Shown: in pieces, positions 1-7,290 of the stretch
Position numbering within the stretch: position 1 is the first letter of the stretch
Layout of the letters: each line of letters starts with the position of its first letter
NCBI RefSeq assembly: GCF_902832845.1
Contig: NZ_CADFDB010000021.1
Coordinates: 1 to 51,569 of the forward strand
Direction of reading: 5' to 3'
Source of the DNA: Burkholderia metallica
GTDB taxonomy: Bacteria; Pseudomonadota; Gammaproteobacteria; Burkholderiales; Burkholderiaceae
Length of the DNA: 51,569 nucleotides
Position numbers and translations under genes: made by a program
The notes under the pieces: model-generated
The model's input: only the letters and a program-made list of their open reading frames with translations
What the model was told of the DNA's origin: nothing
The model's database searches: none

Positions 1-96
1 GTCCTGCGATCGAGTCCGGATATAAGTCCGCAACCACCCTCCTCGCCACGATCAAAATTGCCTTGCAAATGGGAGGCGACCATATAAGAAATGTCG
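1..96. repeat. Left inverted repeat of the ISNCY element
   Basis: Base-by-base match to the reverse complement of 2966-3061 over all 96 bases. It begins GTCCTGCGATCGAGTCC and ends ATAAGAAATGTCG. The match stops at 97. It may continue left of the window. Confidence 0.85.
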
Positions 97-1058
97 CATT
101 TGGACCTCGGTAAGCTTGCCGGTTCCCCGTCAGATCATGGAGCCGACGATGCACCGAACAGCTCTGGTGACATTGGACATGCGAGAACTCGACCGTCTGA
201 AGGTGATTCAGGCTGTGGTGGATTCGGGCCTGAAGCCCGGCCGCGCGGCCGAACGGCTGGGCCTGACGGTCCGGCAGATCGAGCGGCTGGTGATTCGATA
301 TCGGGAGTCTGGCGCGGTGGGCCTGACCTCGCGCAAGCGTGGCGGTCCTGGCAACCGGCGGCTGGATGCGGAGTTGGCCCAGCGGGCCCTGACGATCATC
401 CGGGATCGCTACGCCGATTTCGGGCCGACACTGGCGTGCGAGAAGCTTCGGGAATGCCACGGCATCCAGCTCGCCAAGGAAACGGTACGGCGGCTGATGA
501 CGGAAGCTGGTTTGTGGGTGCCGCGCCGACAGCGACCACCGAAGGTTTATCAGCCACGAGCACGCCGGGCCTGCCTGGGCGAACTGATCCAGATCGACGG
601 CAGCGACCATCGGTGGTTCGAGGAACGGGCGGCGGCCTGCACGCTACTGGTGTACGTCGACGATGCGACGAGCCGGTTGATGATGCTGCACTTCACGCAG
701 ACCGAATCGACCTTCAGCTACTTCGAGGCGACGCGGGCGTATATCGAACGGCACGGCAAACCTGGAGCGTTCTACAGCGACAAGTACAGCGTGTTCCGCA
801 ACGTCAAACCTGGCAAGAACGGCAACCGCGTAACGCACTTCGGCCGAGCGATGTCTGAGCTGAACATCGACACGTTCTGCGCGAACAGCAGTCCGGCCAA
901 GGGGCGAGTCGAGCGAGCACATCTGACGTTGCAGGATCGCTTGGTCAAGGAGATGCGATTGCGCGGGATCAACACGGTGGCCGACGCCAACGCTTACATG
1001 CCCCTCTTCATGGCCGCTTACAACGCACTAACCCTGCCTCGTTTTCACGTACAGCATG

Positions 1059-1922
1059 TCATGCAGCAGCGCGTAGGGTTTCGTATTCCACGGGAGTGCA
1101 GTAGCCGATCGACGTGTGCATGCGCTGTCGATTGTAATAGCCCTCGATCCAGTCGACGATGTCTAGGCGCGCCTGCGCGCGGGTCTCGTAGCGCGTTTGG
1201 TAAATGCGCTCGACCTTCAGGGTTTTAAAGAAGCTCTCCATCGGTGCGTTGTCCCACGCGTTGGCACGCCGGCTCATCGAGACCGTCATGCCGAACTCGG
1301 CGGCCAGATTGCGATACCCCCAACTGGCATATTGACTGCCCCTATCCGAATGCAGCAGTAATCCGAGCCCGGGTTTGCGTTGCCAGTATGCACTGCGTAG
1401 TGCTTGGCAGACCAGATCCGCGTTGATTCGCTCCGACATCGACCACCCGACGATACGTCGGCTTGCCAGATCGAGGATCGCGGCAAGAAACACCCAGCCT
1501 TCGTCGGTGGCGACGAACGTGATGTCACTCACCCACGCCTGATTCGGTTGCCAGTCGTCGAAGCGCCGATCCAGCAGATTCGGCGCCACGGGCAATCTAT
1601 GTGTCGAGTCCGTCGTGACGCGATACGGTCGCTTGTAGACCGGGCGCAAGCCCTGGCGCTGCAAACTGCGACGAACGCGCTCAGCGCTCACCGGACGGCC
1701 TTGGGCGCGCAATTGCCGCACGATGCGGGGACGGCCATAGCTGCCGCGACTGGCCCGGTAGATGGCCGCCACTTCGACGTCCAACGCCTCGGCGGCCTGC
1801 GCCCTGACGCTGGGCGCGCGAACCCACCACTGGCAATACCCGCTGCGCGAGACGGCCAACACCCGGCACAGCCGGCTCACGCTGTACTGGTCGCGGTGTG
1901 CATCGATCCAGGCGTACTTCAC
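1059..1922 (-). CDS. IS3-family transposase OrfB (DDE catalytic domain)
   Basis: 287 residues from the GTG at 1922. It has an HTH_21-like N-terminal region (VKYAWIDAHRDQYSVSRLC, RASRGSYGRPRIVRQL) followed by the rve-type integrase core: QAWVSDITFV carries the first Asp, LLLHSDRGSQYAS the second, and NAWDNAPMESFFKTLKVE the Glu. The C terminus IEGYYNRQRMHTSIGYCTPVEYE is typical. Full length for the family, with no internal stop. The frame is open further upstream to 2111, which is the overlap with orfA rather than extra protein. Confidence 0.88.
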   Translation of the reverse strand: MKYAWIDAHRDQYSVSRLCRVLAVSRSGYCQWWVRAPSVRAQAAEALDVEVAAIYRASRGSYGRPRIVRQLRAQGRPVSAERVRRSLQRQGLRPVYKRPYRVTTDSTHRLPVAPNLLDRRFDDWQPNQAWVSDITFVATDEGWVFLAAILDLASRRIVGWSMSERINADLVCQALRSAYWQRKPGLGLLLHSDRGSQYASWGYRNLAAEFGMTVSMSRRANAWDNAPMESFFKTLKVERIYQTRYETRAQARLDIVDWIEGYYNRQRMHTSIGYCTPVEYETLRAAA

Positions 1923-2245
1923 CGCGACCCCTTCGCGAAGTACGCCGTTGCCTTTCGGAGGATTTCGATGTCGAGCTTCGCGCTGGCCAACTCCTTGCGC
2001 AACCTGCTGACCTCGGCCTCCAGATCGCTGACCGGTCGACGACTTGAGCTCGGAGCAGCGGGCGCCGGCCCCGCTGTGGCCTGCGCACCGCCATCGCGCT
2101 GACCACGGCACCAGTTCCCCAGCGTCGCCACCGGCACGCCCAGCCTGCGAGCGGCCTCATGTTGACCGGCGCTCTCAGCCAGCCGCACCGCCTCAACCTT
2201 GAATTCCTTCGTGTACTGCCGTCTCGGTACCGCGTTCTCTGCCAT
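1919..2245 (-). CDS. IS3-family transposase OrfA
   Basis: 108-residue DNA-binding subunit of the IS3 transposase. An N-terminal helix-turn-helix (YTKEFKVEAVRLAESAG, AARRLGVPVATLGNW) is followed by a leucine-zipper-like coiled coil (LEAEVSRLRKELASAKLDIEIL). I chose ATG 2245 because GGAG sits six bases upstream; ATG 2257 is an in-frame alternative with no clear site. The TGA stop overlaps the GTG of orfB (GTGA), and IS3-group elements normally make the active OrfAB fusion by a -1 ribosomal shift near this junction; that shift is inferred, not demonstrated here. Confidence 0.85.
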   Translation of the reverse strand: MAENAVPRRQYTKEFKVEAVRLAESAGQHEAARRLGVPVATLGNWCRGQRDGGAQATAGPAPAAPSSSRRPVSDLEAEVSRLRKELASAKLDIEILRKATAYFAKGSR

Positions 2246-2965
2246 GCTCTTCTCCATACAGACTAAAAATTATCAAACTTCTTGCTGTACGTGGAATCGA
2301 GGCAGGATCACACGTTTCGCAAAGCCTCCGAAGAGCGACTTCAATGCACACCGGCCGCTGCATGCCGATGAGAATCTCGACTGGGTGATGACATGGCGCG
2401 AGCTGAGGAAAGTCACGAAGTCGCTGACGGTGCAGTACGACCGGGTGATGTATTTGCTGGACGATACGCCGGAGAATCGGAAGCTGATCGACCGAACGAT
2501 CGAGGTTTGGGAGTACCCGGATGGGCGCATCGAACTCCGAACAGAGGGTCGCGTGCTGCCCTGCAGACAGTACGACCGGCTGGCCGAGATCGATCAAGCC
2601 GCCGTTGTCGAACACAAGCGTTTGAGTCACGTGCTGCAGGTCGCGCAAGCCCTTCAAGCACAACGCGATAACAGCCGGATTGGTAAGGCTCCATCGCGAG
2701 CGCATCGAGGTGACTCGACCAAGACGAATCGCAACACACCTCAACCGGGTAAAAAGAAGCAGCGTGAGTTCACGCAGGCCGATGTCGAGCAGGTGGTTGT
2801 GGATATTGCTCAGCGCAAACAGACGCAGCAACCACCCCGCAAACCTGGCCGTCGGTCTGCAAGGGACACTGGAACTGGCGTAAGCGCCCTGCCCGTTCAA
2901 GCTCCGCTCTTCGACTCCGCGAAATCTGTAACCCGAAAGAGACGAACCCTGAACCCTTCAAAACA

Positions 2966-3061
2966 CGACATTTCTTATATGGTCGCCTCCCATTTGCAAG
3001 GCAATTTTGATCGTGGCGAGGAGGGTGGTTGCGGACTTATATCCGGACTCGATCGCAGGAC
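2966..3061. repeat. Right inverted repeat of the ISNCY element
   Basis: Perfect inverted partner of 1-96. The transposase reading frame passes through it; it encodes the conserved-looking DIS tripeptide near the C terminus. Confidence 0.85.
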
Positions 3062-4233
3062 GTGCCTGCCGGCCCCGATGGATTTCGCCGCAAGGTTCCT
3101 AATCTAAATAGCGGACTCTAGGTCCGAGAAATGTCTCAGGCTTGCCCTTGCGCGGTCCAACCTGTCTTGCCATCTTTCAGCATCACCTGTGCAACCGTGG
3201 ATGGGATAAAGGGATTGAAGCTTGACTACTGCGACGGTGCTGCCTCATACGTTCGGCCATGCGCCAGCAGCGCCCAGATTGTTCGCGCCATCTTGTTTGC
3301 GAGTGCAACAGCAACGACGTTCGTTGGTCGTCGGGACAGCATCTGACGCAAACGCTCCGGCAAGTGCTTTGAGCTCGAGATGACCGATCGCGCGCCGTGG
3401 ATCAGCAGCGTCCGCAAATAAACGTCACCGCGTTTGCTGATCCCACCGAGCTTGATCTTGCCTCCCGAACCGTTCTGCCGCGGCACGAGACCGAGATAGG
3501 CGGCAAACTCCCGCCCCGAGCGAAACGTTTTTGCCTGTCCAATGACCGAAACCGCGGCAGTTGCCGTGAGTACGCCCACGCCCGGAATCTCCGAGATGCG
3601 CAGACATGCATCGTCGTTGCGCCGCCAACTGAGAATGCGTTGCTCGATCCGAGCAATCTGCTCATCGAGCGCACGGAGTCGCGAAAGCTGATCCTGCAGG
3701 CTGTCTAGCAGCATGGCCGGCAACTCGTCGGCCAGTGACGCCAGCGCGGCTTTGGCGGCTTCGATCGATGCACGACGGCCTTGAGGCAACACGACGCCGA
3801 ACTCGTAGAGCAATCCGCGAAGTTGGTTGACCTGCATGACGCGAATCCGGACCAGTTGCTGGCGTATCCGGTGCATCGCCAGCATGGCCTGCTGGTCTTC
3901 GGTCTTAACGGCCACGAACCGCATGCCGGGACGCTGGGCAGCTTCCCAGATCGCCGCGGCGTCAGCCGCATCATTCTTGTTAGACTTCACAAACGGCCGC
4001 ACGAACTGAGCTGCGATGAGCCGCACGTCGTGGCCAAGCCGTGCCAGGACCCGGGCCCAATGATGAGCGCTGCCACAAGCCTCCATAACGACGCGACTCG
4101 CCGGCCGGTTGGCGAAGAACGGCGCGAGCTGGGCACGTTTGTGCGTATTTCGGCGATGGTGATCAGACGTTTCGGTGAACGTGATCGGTCTGGAAGGTGG
4201 TGTTGCGCGGTCAGAGAATTATAGCGAAGGTGA

Positions 4234-4989
4234 TCACGATGCGGCAGTAGCGGATGGTTTTGCGTTGGTCTTTCGCATCGATTCACCCTTCAAAGGCAGT
4301 TTGTGCGCCTGATGGACCAGGCGATCGAGAATCGCGTCGGCGAGCGTGGGGTCCTGCAGCCAAGCGTGCCAGTGTTCGAGGGGTAACTGACTGGTAATGA
4401 TCGTCGAACGCGTGCCGACGCGATCATCGAGGACTTCGAGTAGATCGTTGCGTGCGCCCTGATCGAGATCCTGCAGTCCCCAGTCGTCGAACAGGACGAC
4501 ATCGATCTTGGCGAGTTGCGCGAGCCGCCGCGCAAAGCTGCCGTCGCCGTGCGCGATCTTCAGCTCCTCGAACAGTCGTGCGACGCGTACATAGAGAACC
4601 GAGAAGCCTTGCCGGCATGCCTGTTGCCCGAAGGCGCAAGCGATCCAGGTTTTGCCAGCGCCAGTCGGCCCGGTCAGAATGATGTTCTGCGCGTTGCGGA
4701 TCCAGTCGCAACCGGCAAGCGAAGCGACCACGCGCTGGTCCAGTCCGCGGCTTTGCCGGAATTCGATATCCTCAATGCAGGCCTGCGGGTTCTTGAGTTT
4801 GGCGGTTTTCAGCAGCCGTTCAAGCCGCCGGGTGTCGCGCCACGCGAGTTCGCGTTCGACAACCATGCCAAAGCGCTCTTCGAACGACAGGCTGGAACTG
4901 GCGGTGAGCGTCACCTGTTCCTCGAAGGCGCGCGCCATGCCGTCGAGTTTGAGCGCTTTGAGTTGGGAGAGGGTTTGCTGCAGCAACAT
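4234..4989 (-). CDS. istB: IS21 helper ATPase IstB
   Basis: 251-residue AAA+ ATPase that helps the IstA transposase choose and capture target DNA. Walker A is GPTGAGKT at residues 107-114; Walker B is DVVLFDDWG, followed by [11 protein letters not shown] (sensor 1 region). The start at 4989 is preceded by AAGGAGG five bases upstream; the longer in-frame start at 5028 would overlap istA and lacks a site. Full length for the family, 16 bases downstream of istA, so co-transcribed and probably translationally coupled. Confidence 0.93.
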   Translation of the reverse strand: MLLQQTLSQLKALKLDGMARAFEEQVTLTASSSLSFEERFGMVVERELAWRDTRRLERLLKTAKLKNPQACIEDIEFRQSRGLDQRVVASLAGCDWIRNAQNIILTGPTGAGKTWIACAFGQQACRQGFSVLYVRVARLFEELKIAHGDGSFARRLAQLAKIDVVLFDDWGLQDLDQGARNDLLEVLDDRVGTRSTIITSQLPLEHWHAWLQDPTLADAILDRLVHQAHKLPLKGESMRKTNAKPSATAAS

Positions 4990-5005
4990 CTTGACCTCCT
5001 TCGGG

Positions 5006-6556
5006 TCAGTGGTAGTAGTCGGAGCCACGCAGGTTTTCGTGGTCGAGGCATTGCCATTCGGTGAGCGGCGCCGCTACGGGTGGTTGGCGGTCGAGGCCAG
5101 ATTCGAGAATCGAGAGCACCGAACGGCGCGTGGGCGAACCGATCACAAGCGCCCGTTGGCAGGCTGCTTCGAGCCGCTCATTGCCGTATTTGCGTGCCAG
5201 CGACAGCAAGCCCAGACAGGCGCGATAGCCCATCTCGGGGTGAGGACGATTGGTCAGCAGATGGTTGACGATTGCCGCGGCGCCGGGGCCGATGGACGCG
5301 CCCCAGTTCAGCAGGCGTCCCGGTGACCATTCCAGATGAGCGCGGTGTGCCGCCGGCATGTGCTCGGCCACGGTCGTATGTTTGCCTTTAAGTCGGCTGC
5401 GCGCGTGCGCGGCGACACGTTTGCCGCCATGCAGGATCTCGACGCTGTGGCGGGTGACACGGACGTCGACTTCCTGGCGTACCAGTTTGTGAGGCACGCT
5501 GTAATAGTGATGATCGATCTCGACGTGGTAATCGATATTGACGCGACACTTGATGAAGGCGGCGATCTGGTAACGCCGCGCGGGTAAGGGCCGCAGCACC
5601 GGCCGGTCCAGACGCTCAAACCATTCACGGCGATTGCCTTCCAGTTTTTTGAACGGGCGCTGGTTCAGATCGCCGACGAGCTGGGCAATCACGCGGTTGA
5701 GCTCGGCTAGGCTAAAAAAGCGGTGATTGCGCAGCCGCGCGAGAATCCAGCGTTCGACGATTTGCACCGCGACTTCAACCTTCGCTTTATCCTGCGGCTT
5801 GCGCGGCCGGGCCGGCAGCATCGCTGTTGCGTAGTGGTTGACGAAGTCCTGCGTGGTGTTGCCCAGCACCGGCTCGTACCGGTCAGCTTTGGCGATCAGG
5901 GCCTTGGGGTTGTCGGGCACCAGCAGTTCGGGAACCCCGCCGTAGAATTCCAACGCGTCAATCAGGCCGCCGATCCAATCCGGCATCGCCTCGGAGCGCG
6001 TCGCGCAGGCGTAGGTGTAGTTCGACGCGCCCAGCACCGCAACGAAGATGTGAGCCTGGAAGTCGATGCCGCCGTCGCGCCCGAGAATCGGCATGGTATG
6101 GCCGGCGAAATCGGCAAACAGCTTCTCACCGGCGCGGTGCTGTTGGCGCATCGAGCGCTTGAGCGTCTGGGCCCAGTTCTTGTAGCGCTGGCAGAATTGG
6201 GTATAGCGGTAGGTGCGGCAGCCGGGATGCGCCGCGCCATATTCCTCCCAGAGCAACTGCAGCGTCACGCCTTTGCGGCGCAGTTCGCGGTGCATCGCCG
6301 CATAGTCCGGTTCGATGCGCCGGGCCGGGGCCGCCTCGTCGGCCGACAGGTTCAACCGGGCTTCGAGTTCATCGTCGGCAAGCGGCTCGACGGCCGGCCA
6401 GTCCAACTTCGCCGCGCTGGCGCGCGCCGCATATGCCGAGATGGCGCCCACACTGATGCCGACGGCCCGGCTGATCTGGCGGTGCGACAAGCCACACGCC
6501 CACTTCAGCCGTAGGATTTCCTTCAATTTGCGCATGCTCATCCGATGTGCCGGCAT
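5006..6556 (-). CDS. istA: IS21 transposase IstA
   Basis: 516 residues from ATG 6556 (GAGGAC upstream). Helix-turn-helix at the N terminus ([19 protein letters not shown]), then the DDE integrase core: [13 protein letters not shown] carries the first Asp, [18 protein letters not shown] the second, and [20 protein letters not shown] the Glu. The C-terminal region [16 protein letters not shown]-like (here [19 protein letters not shown]) is the Mu-transposase-type beta barrel. Complete and uninterrupted; with istB it makes this copy look active. Confidence 0.93.
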   Translation of the reverse strand: MPAHRMSMRKLKEILRLKWACGLSHRQISRAVGISVGAISAYAARASAAKLDWPAVEPLADDELEARLNLSADEAAPARRIEPDYAAMHRELRRKGVTLQLLWEEYGAAHPGCRTYRYTQFCQRYKNWAQTLKRSMRQQHRAGEKLFADFAGHTMPILGRDGGIDFQAHIFVAVLGASNYTYACATRSEAMPDWIGGLIDALEFYGGVPELLVPDNPKALIAKADRYEPVLGNTTQDFVNHYATAMLPARPRKPQDKAKVEVAVQIVERWILARLRNHRFFSLAELNRVIAQLVGDLNQRPFKKLEGNRREWFERLDRPVLRPLPARRYQIAAFIKCRVNIDYHVEIDHHYYSVPHKLVRQEVDVRVTRHSVEILHGGKRVAAHARSRLKGKHTTVAEHMPAAHRAHLEWSPGRLLNWGASIGPGAAAIVNHLLTNRPHPEMGYRACLGLLSLARKYGNERLEAACQRALVIGSPTRRSVLSILESGLDRQPPVAAPLTEWQCLDHENLRGSDYYH

Positions 6557-6639
6557 CAGCCTGTCCTCTATAAAAAGGAACAAGGCTAATGCCTGTCGTT
6601 GATGTCATGCGCAACACCACCACCAGCCCGAAACGGGCA

Positions 6640-6820
6640 TGCCATTTCGGCAAGATGATCACCCATTTCGGGAACGTGATCACCTGTTTCGCTACGATGA
6701 TCACTCGTTTCGGAAACCGCTGATCAGCGATCATCTTCAACCGAAATGAGCGATCACGTTCCTCCGGATTCGGTGATCACCTTCATCCGAAATCGCTGAT
6801 CACGTTCACCGAAATACGCA
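6640..6820. repeat. Multiple IstA-binding-type repeats at the IS21 end
   Basis: About seven to eight copies, in both orientations, of a unit pairing TTTCGG (or a variant) with TGATCA/GTGATC, ending in the terminal repeat. The opposite end (4142-4195) has two to three such units. IS21 elements are known to carry several transposase-binding repeats at their ends; the number here is unusually high. The array also lies just upstream of istA and so probably carries its promoter. Confidence 0.7.
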
Positions 6821-7021
6821 CGTTTGAGTACCTTGCTGTGAATCGCGCCGGTTTCAGGCTCGACATAATGAATCTGGAAAACGCGCTTGGCCAGATCGAT
6901 GGCAATGGTTGTGGGTTCCATTTGGTTCTCCTTGGCGGCTGGGCTGCCGAACCAGCAATGTCGCATGCTCTGGACGCGAGATTGCGGCGCCGGACGGCCC
7001 GTTGAGGCGGGAGGCGACCAT

Positions 7022-7290
7022 TCCATCTATTTAGCCGCCGCTACGACATCTTGAAATGGCTACGACATGGGGTCGCAAGAAGATATCCCTTCGTGCAAGC
7101 TCCTCGGCGGCACAATCAGCACGGTCGAAACGGCGACTGTTCGCGCCGTTTTTGTTGCCTCAACTCGTTGTCGTTCCGACACCATTCTTAGGCGTTCAAC
7201 AGCTGAAGCCGCCATCCTGACTTTCCCCGTAGCACCTCAATTTTTGCCTCGCTACGCTGGGCCGCTCTCGTCATCGATGCGGAGTCGCTG
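7022..7290. other. Gap between IS110 remnant and Tn3-type tnpA; no gene seen
   Basis: 269 bases without a convincing gene. It contains two direct copies of GCTACGACAT (about 7038-7065) and a GGGG run after the second, which could belong to a transposon end or a recombination site. An open frame at 7067-7291 has no family features. I could not prove a Tn3 inverted repeat here. Confidence 0.4.

Larger units (their letters stand above)
1029..2310 (-). mobile_element. IS3-family insertion sequence (1,282 bp) with CAC target duplication
   Basis: Ends are imperfect inverted repeats: the right end reads TGATCCTGCCTCG inward and the left end TAACCCTGCCTCG, both followed by similar sequence ending in CACGTACAGCA. 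The flanks 1026-1028 and 2311-2313 are both CAC, the 3-bp duplication expected for many IS3-family elements. It carries overlapping orfA and orfB on the minus strand. The orfA-side terminal 104 bases are identical to the sequence at the right edge of the window (51466-51569), so at least two copies exist in this replicon. Confidence 0.9.
1..3061 (+). mobile_element. ISNCY (IS1202-type) element, split by an IS3-family insertion
   Basis: An insertion sequence bounded by a perfect 96-bp inverted repeat (1-96 and 2966-3061) and carrying one ISNCY-type transposase. An IS3-family element sits inside the transposase at 1029-2310. The left repeat begins exactly at the first base of the window, so the true left end and any target duplication cannot be seen. 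Without the insert the element would be about 1.78 kb. The transposase frame runs on through the right repeat to a stop at 3107, outside the visible repeat; I recall this arrangement from IS1202-type elements. The family call is from the transposase; the element boundaries are inferred from the repeats. Confidence 0.7.
149..3107 (+). pseudogene. ISNCY-family transposase, interrupted by IS3
   Basis: N-terminal part 149-1028 has a helix-turn-helix region (AERLGLTVRQIERLV) and then an integrase-like DDE core (IQIDGSDHRWFE, VYVDDATSRLMMLHFTQTES). The C-terminal part resumes at 2314 (RFAKPPKSDFNAHRPL) and runs to 3107. Start chosen at 149 because GGAG lies 6 bases upstream; an in-frame upstream ATG at 137 has no such site. 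Removing the IS3 element and one copy of the 3-base duplication CAC joins AYNA directly to RFAKPP in frame, so the gene was intact before the insertion and has not decayed otherwise. As it stands it cannot make a full protein. Confidence 0.8.
4142..6820 (-). mobile_element. IS21-family insertion sequence (2,679 bp) with CGTTTG target duplication
   Basis: Terminal inverted repeats start TGCGTATTTCGG at both ends. The flanks are CGTTTG at 4136-4141 and 6821-6826, a 6-bp duplication within the 4-8 bp range usual for IS21. It carries istA and istB in one operon. Near each end are repeated units of TTTCGG followed by TGATCA/GTGATC, the multiple terminal repeats typical of IS21. Inserted in an IS110 transposase gene. 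Confidence 0.93.
3226..6921 (-). pseudogene. IS110-family (IS1111-group) transposase, split by IS21
   Basis: The N-terminal piece 6921-6821 begins MEPTTIAIDLAKRVFQIHY after a good AAGGAG site; the DxAK motif is the first part of the RuvC-like DEDD domain of IS110 transposases. The C-terminal piece 4141-3226 contains SNKNDAADAAAIWEAA (DEDD region) and the transposase_20 domain with ISEIPGVGVLTATA and FAAYLGLVPRQNGSGGK. Joining the pieces across one copy of the 6-bp duplication CGTTTG gives KVLKRAQLAPFF in frame, so the gene was intact before IS21 entered. The outer ends of the IS110 element could not be placed. Confidence 0.82.

Noticed and set aside
71-83. 13 bases GGGAGGCGACCAT shared with the IS110 flank at about 7009-7021
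   Set aside because: Could mark a common target or element end, but a single 13-base match is not enough and is compatible with chance.
116-858. Long overlapping open frames on both strands of the transposase and polymerase genes
   Set aside because: High GC content gives many shadow frames; they lack ribosome sites and domain features.
3105-3160. GACATTTCT-like sequence (minus strand, about 3128) that might be another ISNCY end
   Set aside because: Too short and no partner repeat or coding remnant found.
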